Origin: CAYOZN01 sp964408455
GTDB taxonomy: Bacteria; Planctomycetota; Phycisphaerae; UBA1845; UTPLA1
Assembly: GCA_964408455.1 (NCBI GenBank)
Contig: CAYOZN010000008.1
Location: 120,690 to 184,689, forward strand
Direction of reading: 5' to 3'
Length of the DNA stretch: 64,000 bases
The notes beneath the pieces were generated by a model. That model had not been told where the DNA came from, searched no databases, and worked only from the letters and a program-made list of their open reading frames with translations. The stretch's first letter is position 1. Every line of letters starts with the position of its first letter. The position numbers and the translations under genes are program-made. Shown here piece after piece: positions 1 through 8,739 of the stretch.

Positions 1-1653
1 GTCGCCGAGCAGTTCAGGACGCTCAGCGCGTCGCAGCGCATTGCGATCGCGCTGTTGCTGGTCGTGCTGCTGGGTGCGACGTACCAGATGCTGAACTGGG
101 CGGGGACGCCGCAGTGGCAACCGCTGCTGGATCAGTCCTTCACGCCGGCCCAGATTCAGCGCGTGCAGGCGGAACTGGCCGCGACGGGCATGCCGTCGAA
201 GATCGAGGGCGATCGCATTCTCATTCGCGGCAGCGACGACGATCGCCAGCGGCTGATGGCGATGCTGGCGCAGAAGGACGCGCTGCCGCGCGACATGACG
301 CCCGGCTATGCGGCGCTCATGAAGGAAACCAACGCCTTCATCAGCACGCAGGAGAGCAAGTGGCGGCAGGCCCGCGGGCTGGAGGCCGAGATCGCCGCCG
401 TGCTTCGCCGCTTTCAGGGCGTGCGCGATGCATCGGTGCTGGTGCAGGTGCCGGAAAGCCGCGGCTTTGCCACGCGTGCCAAGACTGCGGCATCGGCGAG
501 CGTCAACCTGGTGCTCAACGAGGGCGATGTGCTGGACAAGAAGCGCATCGCCGCCATCGCCAATTTCGTCGCGGGCGCGGTGCCGGGCCTTTCGGTGAAT
601 GACGTCAAGATCACCGACGGCGTGCAGTTCCATCGGGCGCCCGATCCCAACAACCAGGTCCCCGGCGACATGCTCGAGCTGCAACTGGCCGCCGAAAATC
701 TCCACACCCGGAAGATTTACGATCAGTTCAGCTTCATCCCCGGCCTGGTCGTCAACGTCCACGCGCGGCTGCGCGACGCCGACGAGCGAATCAACCAGAC
801 GACGCTGGGCGAGGTGAAGGTGTCGGAAGAATCGGAAAAGAGCGAGGAGACCGAGAATGTTGCCGTCGCCATCGGACCCGGCGTGCGGCCCAACCAGGGC
901 CTGGCCGTGGACGATGCCGGTCCGGCCTCGACCAGCCTGTCGACCGATGCGGTGACCAAATTCGGGGGTGAACGCGACCGGAAGCAGACCGACAGCGTTC
1001 GGCTGGCGGGCTTCGTCGAGCGGCTGACGGCTTCGATCAACGTGCCGCACAGTTATCTGGCGGCGGTTTATCGCCGGCAGAAGGGACTCGCGGACGACGC
1101 CGCGGTCTCACCGGCGGACGTCGATACGGCAGCGCAGCTCGAGCTGAAGAAGATTCGCGAGCAGGTGAAGATCCTGCTCCAGGCGCCGAGCGAAGACCAT
1201 GTCGTCGTCTCCAGCTATTTCGATCTGCCGCGGCCGGCGAATGCGGACATGCCTGGCGGCGGCGCCGGCGGTGGCGGTCTGGGTTCGCTCGACTATTTCG
1301 CCATGCTGCGGCAATACGGCCCGCAGGCGGGCCTGGGCCTGCTGGCGCTGGTCAGCCTGGTGGCGGTTTTGCGCATCGCGAAAAAGGCGCAGGCGTCGGT
1401 CGCGTCGGCCCGGACGGCGATGGCCGGCCTCGGCGGCCACACGGCGGCGCACAGTGCCATCCTGCCGACGCTCGGCGGCGGGCCCGATGCGGTTGGCGAG
1501 GCCGAGGGCATCAGCGGCGCGATGATCGGCCACGAGGTGGACGAGGGCCTGGTGCGCACGCAGCAGATCGTGGACCAGATTGCCCAGCTGGTGAAGGAAG
1601 ATCCGGATTCGGCGGCGGGCATTCTACAGACGTGGCTTGCCGAAGCGCAATAG
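1..1653 (+). CDS. fliF: Flagellar MS-ring protein FliF (5' end outside the window)
   Basis: FliF forms the MS-ring in the inner membrane, the base on which the rotor and export gate assemble. The frame is open from base 1, so the true start lies upstream; the first visible codons encode the N-terminal membrane segment (IALLLVVLLGA). The ring-building motif region follows (TPGYAALMKE, then ANFVAGAVPGLSVNDVKITD). A Gly-rich linker leads to a second membrane segment (GLGLLALVSLVAVL) near residue 440. The acidic C-terminal tail (DEGLVRTQQIVDQIAQLVKEDP) is where FliF normally binds FliG, whose gene starts 12 bases downstream. Family assignment is secure; only the missing start is uncertain. Confidence 0.95.
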   Translation, partial: VAEQFRTLSASQRIAIALLLVVLLGATYQMLNWAGTPQWQPLLDQSFTPAQIQRVQAELAATGMPSKIEGDRILIRGSDDDRQRLMAMLAQKDALPRDMTPGYAALMKETNAFISTQESKWRQARGLEAEIAAVLRRFQGVRDASVLVQVPESRGFATRAKTAASASVNLVLNEGDVLDKKRIAAIANFVAGAVPGLSVNDVKITDGVQFHRAPDPNNQVPGDMLELQLAAENLHTRKIYDQFSFIPGLVVNVHARLRDADERINQTTLGEVKVSEESEKSEETENVAVAIGPGVRPNQGLAVDDAGPASTSLSTDAVTKFGGERDRKQTDSVRLAGFVERLTASINVPHSYLAAVYRRQKGLADDAAVSPADVDTAAQLELKKIREQVKILLQAPSEDHVVVSSYFDLPRPANADMPGGGAGGGGLGSLDYFAMLRQYGPQAGLGLLALVSLVAVLRIAKKAQASVASARTAMAGLGGHTAAHSAILPTLGGGPDAVGEAEGISGAMIGHEVDEGLVRTQQIVDQIAQLVKEDPDSAAGILQTWLAEAQ

Positions 1654-1665
1654 GAACGACGCACG

Positions 1666-2706
1666 ATGGCGGTTGCAACCAGAAAAGGCGGCTCGAAGGG
1701 CGACACCGGCATGACCGGTCCGCGCAAGACGGCCATTCTGCTGGTGAGCCTGAGTCGCGACGTGGCCGGCGTGATATTGAAGAAGCTCGACGAGATCACG
1801 GTCGAGGCCGTCACCCGCGAGATCGCCCATCTCAATCACGTGACGAGCGAAGAGCGCGAGGCCGTCGTCAACGAGTTTCACGCGCTGGCCCTGGCCAAGA
1901 GCTATACGGAGGCGGGGGGTTTGGCCTACGCGCGGGCACTACTGGGCCAGTCGCTGCCGGAAAAGGATGCCAAGCGCATCCTTGAGCAGATCGAACGGCA
2001 ATTCTATGCAAAGCCGTTCAACTTCCTTCAGAAGACCGAGACCGAGAGCCTGCTCACGTTCATCATCGACGAACACCCGCAGACGATCGCCCTCATCCTG
2101 GCCCATTTGCTGCCGGAGAAGGCGAGCGAGATTCTCTCCGGGCTGTCGGATGAGAAGAAGGTGGAAGTGGTCAGCCGCATCTCGCGGATGGAACAGACCA
2201 GCCCCGAAGTCATCAAGGAAGTGGAGAAGAGCCTGGAGCAGCGGCTGTCGGGACTGATGGCCGACGGGCTTCAGCGGGTGGGGGGTGTCGAAAGCGTGGC
2301 ATCGATCCTGAACCTGGTCGACCGCTCGACGGAGAAGGGCATATTGGAGGCCCTGGAGCAGGAAGATCCGGAGCTGGTCGAGCAGATTCGCCGGCTGATG
2401 TTCGTCTTCGAGGACATCCTGCTGGTGAACGATCGCGGCGTGCAGGCCTTCCTCAAGGAAGTGGAGACGGCCGATCTGGTGCTGGCGCTGCGCACGGCGA
2501 CCGACGAACTGAAGGAGAAGATCTTTTCGAACATGTCCGAGCGCGCGGCCCAGAACATCAAGGAAGAGATGGAATACATGGGGCCGGTGCGACTGTCGGA
2601 CGTGGAGGGCGCGCAGCAGAAGATCGTGGATATCGTGCGGCGGCTGGAAGAGGCGGGTGAGATCATCATTACCGGCCGCGGCGGAGACAGCGAGTTGATC
2701 GTATGA
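1666..2706 (+). CDS. fliG: Flagellar motor switch protein FliG
   Basis: FliG couples the C-ring to the MS-ring and to the stator. At 346 residues it has the usual family length. The middle domain contains the conserved EHPQ motif (DEHPQTIALILAHL, about residue 134), and the C-terminal domain has the torque-helix region beginning MFVFEDI near residue 245. The ATG lies after a GGAACG-type ribosome site. The stop overlaps the fliH start as ATGA, which suggests translational coupling. Nothing is missing or odd in the sequence. Confidence 0.96.
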   Translation: MAVATRKGGSKGDTGMTGPRKTAILLVSLSRDVAGVILKKLDEITVEAVTREIAHLNHVTSEEREAVVNEFHALALAKSYTEAGGLAYARALLGQSLPEKDAKRILEQIERQFYAKPFNFLQKTETESLLTFIIDEHPQTIALILAHLLPEKASEILSGLSDEKKVEVVSRISRMEQTSPEVIKEVEKSLEQRLSGLMADGLQRVGGVESVASILNLVDRSTEKGILEALEQEDPELVEQIRRLMFVFEDILLVNDRGVQAFLKEVETADLVLALRTATDELKEKIFSNMSERAAQNIKEEMEYMGPVRLSDVEGAQQKIVDIVRRLEEAGEIIITGRGGDSELIV

Positions 2707-3449
2707 GCGGTGTCATCATCAAGGCAGGGCAGACCCGCACGATGGCGCAGGGCATGCTGGGCCTCGATCTGCGCGACATTGCGCAGAAGGCCGAGGCGAT
2801 CCTGGCGGAGGCCAGCGCGCAGGCGGCCCGCGTGCGCGAGCAGGCCCTTCGCGACGCGGAACAGCGCCGCCGCGAGCTGTTTGAGCAGGCCCGGCGGGAG
2901 GGGCTGGCGCAGGGCGTCGCCGAGGGCCGCAAACAGGGATTCGACGCGGCCCTGAAGGAAGCCCGCGGCCAGTTTGAACAGGACCGCGCTGCACTGGCCC
3001 AGGCGCTACCCGGCATGGTGTCGGAATTGGCGCGCCGCCGCGAACAGCTCTATGCCGTCGCCCGGCGCGATGTGGTCGTGCTGGCCATCGCCATCGCCGG
3101 CCGCATCGTCAAGCGCTTCAGCAGCCTGGAGGAGGCGGCCCCCGACGCCGCCGCACAGGCCTGCGGCGAAGCGCTGAAGCTGGTCGGCGAGGCCAGCGAG
3201 GTGATCGTGCGCGTTCATCCGGCCGATGCCCGGGCCATTGAGCTGCTCGCCGGCGACACGCACGCGGCGCTGACGGCGTCGCGACACGTCCGCATCGTCG
3301 AGGATGAATCGATCGAGCGGGGCGGCGTGCGCGTCGAGGCCGCCGACACCCGCGTCGATGCCCAGGCGAGTACCCGCGTGCAGCGCATTGCCGACGAACT
3401 GGTGAGCGATTGGCGCACACGCATGAAGGAGCTGTCGCTGTCCCCATGA
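2703..3449 (+). CDS. fliH: Flagellar export ATPase regulator FliH
   Basis: FliH binds and restrains the export ATPase FliI and tethers it to the C-ring. The protein has 248 residues. The first half is a charged, Ala/Arg/Glu-rich helical stretch (roughly residues 20-110), expected for the FliH stalk. The C-terminal half (ARRDVVVLAIAIAGRIVKRF onward) matches the FliH/V-ATPase E-subunit-like domain, ending in a run about inherited secretion-apparatus regulators (VRVHPADARAIELL). The gene overlaps fliG (ATGA) and fliI (ATGA) on either side, so the three are almost certainly cotranslated. Confidence 0.9.
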   Translation: MSGVIIKAGQTRTMAQGMLGLDLRDIAQKAEAILAEASAQAARVREQALRDAEQRRRELFEQARREGLAQGVAEGRKQGFDAALKEARGQFEQDRAALAQALPGMVSELARRREQLYAVARRDVVVLAIAIAGRIVKRFSSLEEAAPDAAAQACGEALKLVGEASEVIVRVHPADARAIELLAGDTHAALTASRHVRIVEDESIERGGVRVEAADTRVDAQASTRVQRIADELVSDWRTRMKELSLSP

Positions 3450-4954
3450 CGCTGCTGGCCGAACAACTTGAAGCGGTCCGGTCGGCGGACGCGTGCGACT
3501 TTTCCGGTCGCGTGTTGTCTCTGTCGGGGATGACGGTGCAGGCCGTCGGCCTTCGCGCGCCGGTGGGCGCCCTGTGTCGCATCGAGACGGGGCCGGGTCG
3601 CTTCATTGCGGCCGAGGTGATCGGCTTTCGAAACGAATTCACGCTGCTCATGCCGCTGGTCGAGGCCCAGGGCCTGACGCGCGGTCAGCGCGTGCATCAC
3701 GTGACCAGCGCCCAGAAGGTGCCGGTGGGGCCGATGCTGCTTGGGCGCGTCGTCGGGGCCATGGGCGAGGCGGTGGATCATCGCGAGCCGATCGCGGCCG
3801 ACACCTACTATCCGCTCCATCGCGTCGCTCCCGATGCCATGAAGCGGCCGCGCATCGATCGGCCGCTGTCGGTGGGCATACGCTCGATCAACGCGATGCT
3901 GACGCCCGGCCGCGGGCAGCGTCTGGGCGTCTTCGCCGGCACCGGCGTCGGGAAGAGCGTGCTGCTGGGCATGATGGCCCGCCGCACGGCCGCCGATGTC
4001 ACCGTCATTGCACTGGCGGGTGAACGCGGCCGCGAGGTGCAGGACTTTCTCCAGAAAGACCTCGGCCCCGAGGGCCTGAAGCGGTCCGTTATTGTCGTCA
4101 GCACTTCAGATCAATCGCCACCGCTGCGGCTGCGGGCCTGCTTTACCGCGACGGCCATCGCCGAGTACTTCCGCGACCAGGGGGCTGATGTGCTCCTGCT
4201 TGCCGATTCCGTCACGCGAGCCGCCATGGCCGCCCGCCAGATCGGTCTGGCCGCGGGCGAACCGCCTGCGTCGAAGGGATATCCGCCCAGCGTCTTCGCC
4301 ATGCTCCCGCGTCTGCTGGAACGCAGCGGTCGGACGGAGCACGGCAGCATCACGGGTCTATATACCGTCCTCGTGGAGGGCGACGATCTGAACGATCCGG
4401 TCTCGGATGCCGTGCGCGGGATCCTGGATGGGCACGTGGTGCTTTCGCGGCGGCTGGCCAATCGCGGGCTATATCCTGCAATCAGCGTGCTGGAGAGCAT
4501 CAGTCGCGTGATGCCGGACATCGTCGACGCGCCGCAGATGCAGGCGGCGCAGTCCATCAAGCGCCTGATGGCGGTCTGGGAGGAGATCGAAGACCTGGTG
4601 AACATCGGCGCCTACGCCTCGGGCACCAATGCCGAGTACGACCTGGCCATCCGGATGCGTCCGGCGATCGAGACGTTCCTGAGGCAAGGCATCGACGAGG
4701 GATTTGACTTCGACGCGTCGCGGGCCGGGCTGATGGCACTGCTGGACGAGATGAACAAGGGCGCGGAGGCCATTCGCGGGGCGGCCCGCCATCAAGCGGT
4801 TGAGGGCCCGCGTGCGGCCGCCGACCAGGCGCCGGCAGCGTCCCGGCCCGCTCCACCGGCCGCCAGGCCTGCGACAGGCAAAGCGCCGGCAAAGCCCGCG
4901 GCCGCTCCGGCCAGGGCCACCGCGGCGCCGCGCAAGGCGCCTGCAAGACGCTGA
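3446..4954 (+). CDS. fliI: Flagellum-specific export ATPase FliI
   Basis: FliI is the F1-beta-like ATPase of the flagellar type III export apparatus. The Walker A motif GTGVGKS lies near residues 165-171 and the beta-barrel domain precedes it. I chose the ATG at 3446, which overlaps the fliH stop as ATGA; an upstream in-frame TTG at 3410 lies inside fliH and is less likely. The domain ends around residue 445. It is followed by about 55 residues of Ala/Pro/Lys/Arg-rich tail (ATGKAPAKPAAAPARATAA), which is not part of the ordinary family and is probably disordered and basic. Confidence 0.95.
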   Translation: MTLLAEQLEAVRSADACDFSGRVLSLSGMTVQAVGLRAPVGALCRIETGPGRFIAAEVIGFRNEFTLLMPLVEAQGLTRGQRVHHVTSAQKVPVGPMLLGRVVGAMGEAVDHREPIAADTYYPLHRVAPDAMKRPRIDRPLSVGIRSINAMLTPGRGQRLGVFAGTGVGKSVLLGMMARRTAADVTVIALAGERGREVQDFLQKDLGPEGLKRSVIVVSTSDQSPPLRLRACFTATAIAEYFRDQGADVLLLADSVTRAAMAARQIGLAAGEPPASKGYPPSVFAMLPRLLERSGRTEHGSITGLYTVLVEGDDLNDPVSDAVRGILDGHVVLSRRLANRGLYPAISVLESISRVMPDIVDAPQMQAAQSIKRLMAVWEEIEDLVNIGAYASGTNAEYDLAIRMRPAIETFLRQGIDEGFDFDASRAGLMALLDEMNKGAEAIRGAARHQAVEGPRAAADQAPAASRPAPPAARPATGKAPAKPAAAPARATAAPRKAPARR

Positions 4955-5015
4955 AGTGAAACGAACAGGCTCCGGGCGATGCGACAATTCGCCCGCGCTA
5001 TGGAAGTGAGACTGC

Positions 5016-5489
5016 ATGGCTGCGACGACTGCATTCCGATTTGAGACGCTGCTGCACCTGCGGAAGCTCCGCGAGCAGGAGCGGCAGCGTGCCGTGGCCG
5101 CGCGGCTGGCGGCCATTCATCGGCTGGAGGAACGCCGCACGGCGCTCATGCGCCGCATCGATGAGGAGAGCGCAGCCGCGCGCGATGCACTGCGACTCGA
5201 GGCGGTCGATCTGGATCAGCTTCGGTTCGGCCGCCACTGGGTCACGCGGCTTCGTCGCGGCGTGCTCGAGACGCAGGCCGAAATATCGACGCACCGCGCC
5301 ATCCTCGCGCAGGAGCGTCAGCAGCTGACGGCGGCGGCAACCGACAAGAAAGTGCTCGAACGCCTCAAGTCGCAGCGGCTGGCGCGGCGTCGGGCCGAAC
5401 AGGATCGCCGCGAACGGCTCGAGCAGGATGAAATGAACGTGCTGCGGTTCGTACATGCGGGCGCGGCGGCACAAGGAGACGGGGCGTGA
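5016..5489 (+). CDS. fliJ: Flagellar export chaperone FliJ
   Basis: FliJ is a small coiled-coil protein that links FliI to FlhA, like the gamma stalk of F-ATPases. This 157-residue protein is almost entirely charged helix, starts with the typical FRFETLLHLRKLREQE pattern, and ends near residue 150. It sits directly after fliI, as in many flagellar operons. Sequence similarity within this family is weak, so the call rests on the N-terminal pattern, length, coiled-coil composition and position. Its stop overlaps the next gene's GTG start (GTGA). Confidence 0.85.
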   Translation: MAATTAFRFETLLHLRKLREQERQRAVAARLAAIHRLEERRTALMRRIDEESAAARDALRLEAVDLDQLRFGRHWVTRLRRGVLETQAEISTHRAILAQERQQLTAAATDKKVLERLKSQRLARRRAEQDRRERLEQDEMNVLRFVHAGAAAQGDGA

Positions 5490-6148
5490 AGCGCCTGGCC
5501 ATCGCTATCGCAGTGGTCTGCGTGCTCAACGTGCTCGCGCTGGCGGGCTTCGGCGCATTCGCCTGGAGCCGCGGCTGGCTGGAGCGCGAGCGCGTGCTGC
5601 GGGCGGCGGCCATCCTGCGCGGCGAGGAAGAGACCGGCGAGTCGGTCACTGCCGGCGAAGCGCCGAAGGGGGCGTCTTCGCCCAAGGCAACGCGTCCGGC
5701 GGACGCCATCGCCGAGCGCATCCGCCTGAACGACGAGATGGATGCGCGGCACCGCATCGAACTGGAGCGGCGCGAGCGCGAAATCCGGAACCTGTGGTCT
5801 CACCTGGAGAACCGCGAGCTGGCGCTGATTCGCGCCCGCGAGGAACTGGAGGCGGCGAAGCAGCGATTTGCCGAGGAGCGTGCGGCACTGGCCGCGGCCT
5901 CGGGCAGCGACGGACTTCAGAAAGAACTGGAGATTCTGTCGAGCATTCCCGCCAAGGATGCCAAGGCGCTTCTGCGCGCCAAGGATGACGCCGACGTGGT
6001 GCGGATCATTCGGAGAATGGACCAGCGCCGCGTGGCGAAGATCGTGCGGGAATGCAAGAGTCAGGAGGAGCGCCTGTGGATCGGGCGCGTCATGGAGAAA
6101 CTGCATGAAAGCGATGTCGCACAGGCGGAGGTCCTGGGCGCGGGCTAG
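5486..6148 (+). CDS. MotE/FlbB-like flagellar membrane protein
   Basis: This is a 220-residue bitopic protein: one N-terminal membrane segment (LAIAIAVVCVLNVLALAGFGAFAW), a coiled coil (about residues 80-140, ERREREIRNLWSHLENRE), and a C-terminal MgtE-N-like helical domain (LEILSSIPAKDAKALLRAKDDADVVRIIRRMD). That layout is known from MotE/FlbB-type proteins, which stabilise or position stators and sit near fliJ in other phyla. The GTG start overlaps fliJ. The family assignment is by architecture, and its exact role here is inferred. Confidence 0.72.
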   Translation: MKRLAIAIAVVCVLNVLALAGFGAFAWSRGWLERERVLRAAAILRGEEETGESVTAGEAPKGASSPKATRPADAIAERIRLNDEMDARHRIELERREREIRNLWSHLENRELALIRAREELEAAKQRFAEERAALAAASGSDGLQKELEILSSIPAKDAKALLRAKDDADVVRIIRRMDQRRVAKIVRECKSQEERLWIGRVMEKLHESDVAQAEVLGAG

Positions 6149-6169
6149 CACAAACAGGGAGCCTGCTGC

Positions 6170-7837
6170 ATGGGACCATCGATCTGGACGGCCGGCATTG
6201 ACCGGCCGGCTGCAATCGCGCTGAGCGAGCGCGCGAAGCCGCGCGCCGAGGCGACGGAAAACTCGTTTCAAAGCTTCCTCGATGATGCGCAATCCGCCGA
6301 GCGGCAGGGCGCCCCGGTGGCGCTGGACGAGGCCGATGCCAACGAGGAGGCACGGGAAGAAACCTCGGAGAAGGAAGAAGCTGCCCCGGTAAGCGAAGGT
6401 TCCGTCCAGCGGCCCATACCCGCGCCGGTGCAGACGGCGCCGGAGTCTGGTGAGACCGGGCCGAAGAAGCTGCCGGACGCGGCGGGCGAGGGCGCGAAGC
6501 CGGCGCCAATAGTGCACGCCGCTGGCGGTCCGGCGGACAAGCGCCAGACGGGCGTCGCGACGGCCACTTTCCCGCAGGTCGAATCCGCGGCCATCGCTTC
6601 AAAGGACACGTCCGCTTCCACGCACGCCGGTCCATTGGCAAATTCCATCGGCCATGCCATCGAGGCGGCGTCGAAAGAAACGACGAGTTTTGCCGCCAGT
6701 GACACTCCGGGAACACGATCGGCACCGCCCGGTGCTTCGCCGGCGCCGGTCGTCGGCGGTGAGGCGGGCGAGCCCGATGCAGATGCTGATTCGCATCCGT
6801 CCGCACGGGGAGAAGCGCCTGCGCAGAGACCACGCGACGCAGAGCAAGCGCCTCTCGCCGTGGAGGACGAGGCGGTCGAGCATGCGCGCGCACCGCAAAA
6901 GCAGGTGAATGGCGAGATTTCGCGAGGCGAGACCGCGTACGATCGCAGGGTGAGGCTGTGGGTGGATGCGCGAAGGCAGGGCGGCGCAGTCGCAACTTCT
7001 TCCGATTCTGCGCAACCGGCGGGCATTTCGGCATCGACGTCGGCGAATGGCACTCCCGCGGCCGGCGTGCAACGGTTCGGACAGTCCGCCGCCGCGCGAG
7101 GAGTCTCGATTCGCTCCATCAAGGGCGACACGGCGGCGGCACTGGTCTCTCGGGCGCTGGTGAGCCGCTCCGAGGGATCATCGGCGAAGGCGGCAGCGGA
7201 CACGGCCCTGACATCGACGGCAGGGCCGTCGAACGGCGGCGCCCGGTTCAGCGAGGTCGCATCGCCCGCTTCACGACCGGCCGATCTGGTGGCGCAGCTT
7301 CTGTCGTCGAACCAATCGGAAGCGCCGGACGCCGTCGATCAGGCGGCGAGAATGCTCGGCGCGGCGTCGCGCGGCGGCGGCCGCTACCAGGCCACGCTCC
7401 AGCTCGATCCTCCCGAGCTTGGGGCGATGCGCGTGCAGATTCGAATGCACCAGCAGGCCGTTTCGCTTCAGGTCGAAGTCGATTCCAGTCGCGTGCACAG
7501 GCTGGTCGAGCGCAACCTGGCACAGCTGCGCGAGGCCCTGGCGCAGCACGGCATCCGCGTGGACCGCGCCGATGTCGTCGTGCGCACGCCCGATGGCCAA
7601 CAGGCGCAGTTCGATCGACCGCAGGAGCAAAGCGACCGGGGGCAGCCCGAGTTTGCGGGGAATGGCGACTCGGGCGGTGACAGCCGGGCGACATCGGACG
7701 AGTCCGGGCGCTCCGGCGATGAGTGGGGCGCCGCGGCGGGCATGTTCGACGGCGGCAGCGCCGGCGATGAGAACACAGCGATAACAGCAGCAGCCTTTAC
7801 CTGGGCGACGGAGTCGTCCCTGAATCTGGTGGCGTGA
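6170..7837 (+). CDS. fliK: Flagellar hook-length control protein FliK
   Basis: FliK measures hook length and triggers the export specificity switch through FlhB. The first 380 or so of 555 residues are a low-complexity Ala/Ser/Glu/Pro-rich region, as expected for the ruler part. The conserved C-terminal domain begins near residue 405 (QLDPPELGAMRVQIRM) and continues through REALAQHGIRVDRADVVV. A GGAG site lies about 9 bases before the ATG. A 53-base gap separates it from flgD. Confidence 0.9.
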   Translation: MGPSIWTAGIDRPAAIALSERAKPRAEATENSFQSFLDDAQSAERQGAPVALDEADANEEAREETSEKEEAAPVSEGSVQRPIPAPVQTAPESGETGPKKLPDAAGEGAKPAPIVHAAGGPADKRQTGVATATFPQVESAAIASKDTSASTHAGPLANSIGHAIEAASKETTSFAASDTPGTRSAPPGASPAPVVGGEAGEPDADADSHPSARGEAPAQRPRDAEQAPLAVEDEAVEHARAPQKQVNGEISRGETAYDRRVRLWVDARRQGGAVATSSDSAQPAGISASTSANGTPAAGVQRFGQSAAARGVSIRSIKGDTAAALVSRALVSRSEGSSAKAAADTALTSTAGPSNGGARFSEVASPASRPADLVAQLLSSNQSEAPDAVDQAARMLGAASRGGGRYQATLQLDPPELGAMRVQIRMHQQAVSLQVEVDSSRVHRLVERNLAQLREALAQHGIRVDRADVVVRTPDGQQAQFDRPQEQSDRGQPEFAGNGDSGGDSRATSDESGRSGDEWGAAAGMFDGGSAGDENTAITAAAFTWATESSLNLVA

Positions 7838-7890
7838 CGCGCAGGTCGGAGAGACTCGCCGCACGCGAATAAGAGAACCTGGAATTTCTC

Positions 7891-8625
7891 ATGGATGCCA
7901 GCACCATTACCGCGACCACGACGTCGCAGATCGCCGGCCAGCGGGCCACGACCAAGGGCTACGACGACATCAGCAGCGAGGACTTTTTTGCGCTGATGAT
8001 CGCCGAGCTTCAGTCGCAGGATCCGCTCAATCCCAAGGACAACCAGCAGCTCCTCCAGCAGATGGCCAATATCCGGCAGATGGAGCAGTCGGCCACGCTG
8101 ACGAAGACGCTCGAGTCGCTCGCCCAGGAACAGCGCTTTGGAACGACCGCCGGGTTGATCGGCCATTACATCGCCGGTCGCGTGCAGGATTCCGGCGGCA
8201 ACTCGACCGAGATTCGAGGGCTGGTGATCGGCGTCCGGTTCGAGGGCAGCGGCAATGCGATTCTCGAGCTGCACAACGGCAAGTTCATCCCCGCATCGAG
8301 TGTCGAGCAGGTGACGCTGATCGAGAATTTGCCGCCCGATGTGCTCGAGCAGCTCGAGGCAGAGCTGGCGGGCAACCTGCCGCCGCCGGATGAGGACGAC
8401 GACGCCGGCGAAACGGGCGGCGATGGCGTGACGCCCGATGAGGCGCCGCAACCCGACGCCAGGTCGATCCAGGCCGATGCCGCCAGGGCCGCGGCAGCCA
8501 GCCGCGTGCGCGCGGCCCTGGACAGCGCCAGGCAGAGCGGCAAGGCGCCGCCGCGACGCGATATCGTCAGCGAATTGCTGCACGGCCTGGTGTCGCCGGG
8601 CGTCGGCCTGCAACTGGGCATTTAG
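7891..8625 (+). CDS. flgD: Flagellar hook cap protein FlgD
   Basis: FlgD forms the scaffold cap on the growing hook. The N-terminal export/cap region is well conserved (DFFALMIAELQSQDPLNPKD, residues 31-50, followed by MEQSATL). A compact C-terminal beta domain spans about residues 90-150 (GLVIGVRFEGSGNAILELHNG). The last 90 residues are acidic then Ala/Arg-rich and are not typical of FlgD; they look disordered. The position between fliK and flgE supports the call. Confidence 0.9.
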   Translation: MDASTITATTTSQIAGQRATTKGYDDISSEDFFALMIAELQSQDPLNPKDNQQLLQQMANIRQMEQSATLTKTLESLAQEQRFGTTAGLIGHYIAGRVQDSGGNSTEIRGLVIGVRFEGSGNAILELHNGKFIPASSVEQVTLIENLPPDVLEQLEAELAGNLPPPDEDDDAGETGGDGVTPDEAPQPDARSIQADAARAAAASRVRAALDSARQSGKAPPRRDIVSELLHGLVSPGVGLQLGI

Positions 8626-8643
8626 AACGAACGCATTTGACTT

Positions 8644-8687
8644 GCCGCGGGTTTAAACGCCCGCGCGGCCGCCGGCCTTGCGCCGGC
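8644..8687 (+). repeat. Two GC-rich hairpins between flgD and flgE
   Basis: A stem with arms GCCGCGGG and GCCCGCGCGGC encloses a TTTAAAC loop (8644-8669). It is followed by GCCGGC-N5-GCCGGC (8671-8687). Neither is followed by a T run, so an intrinsic terminator is unlikely; an attenuating or RNA-processing hairpin is possible. Only the symmetry is directly visible. Confidence 0.4.
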
Positions 8688-8739
8688 AATGACGACAACG
8701 ACAACCCATCGCCAGATATTCGACAGGAGTGCGATTGAC

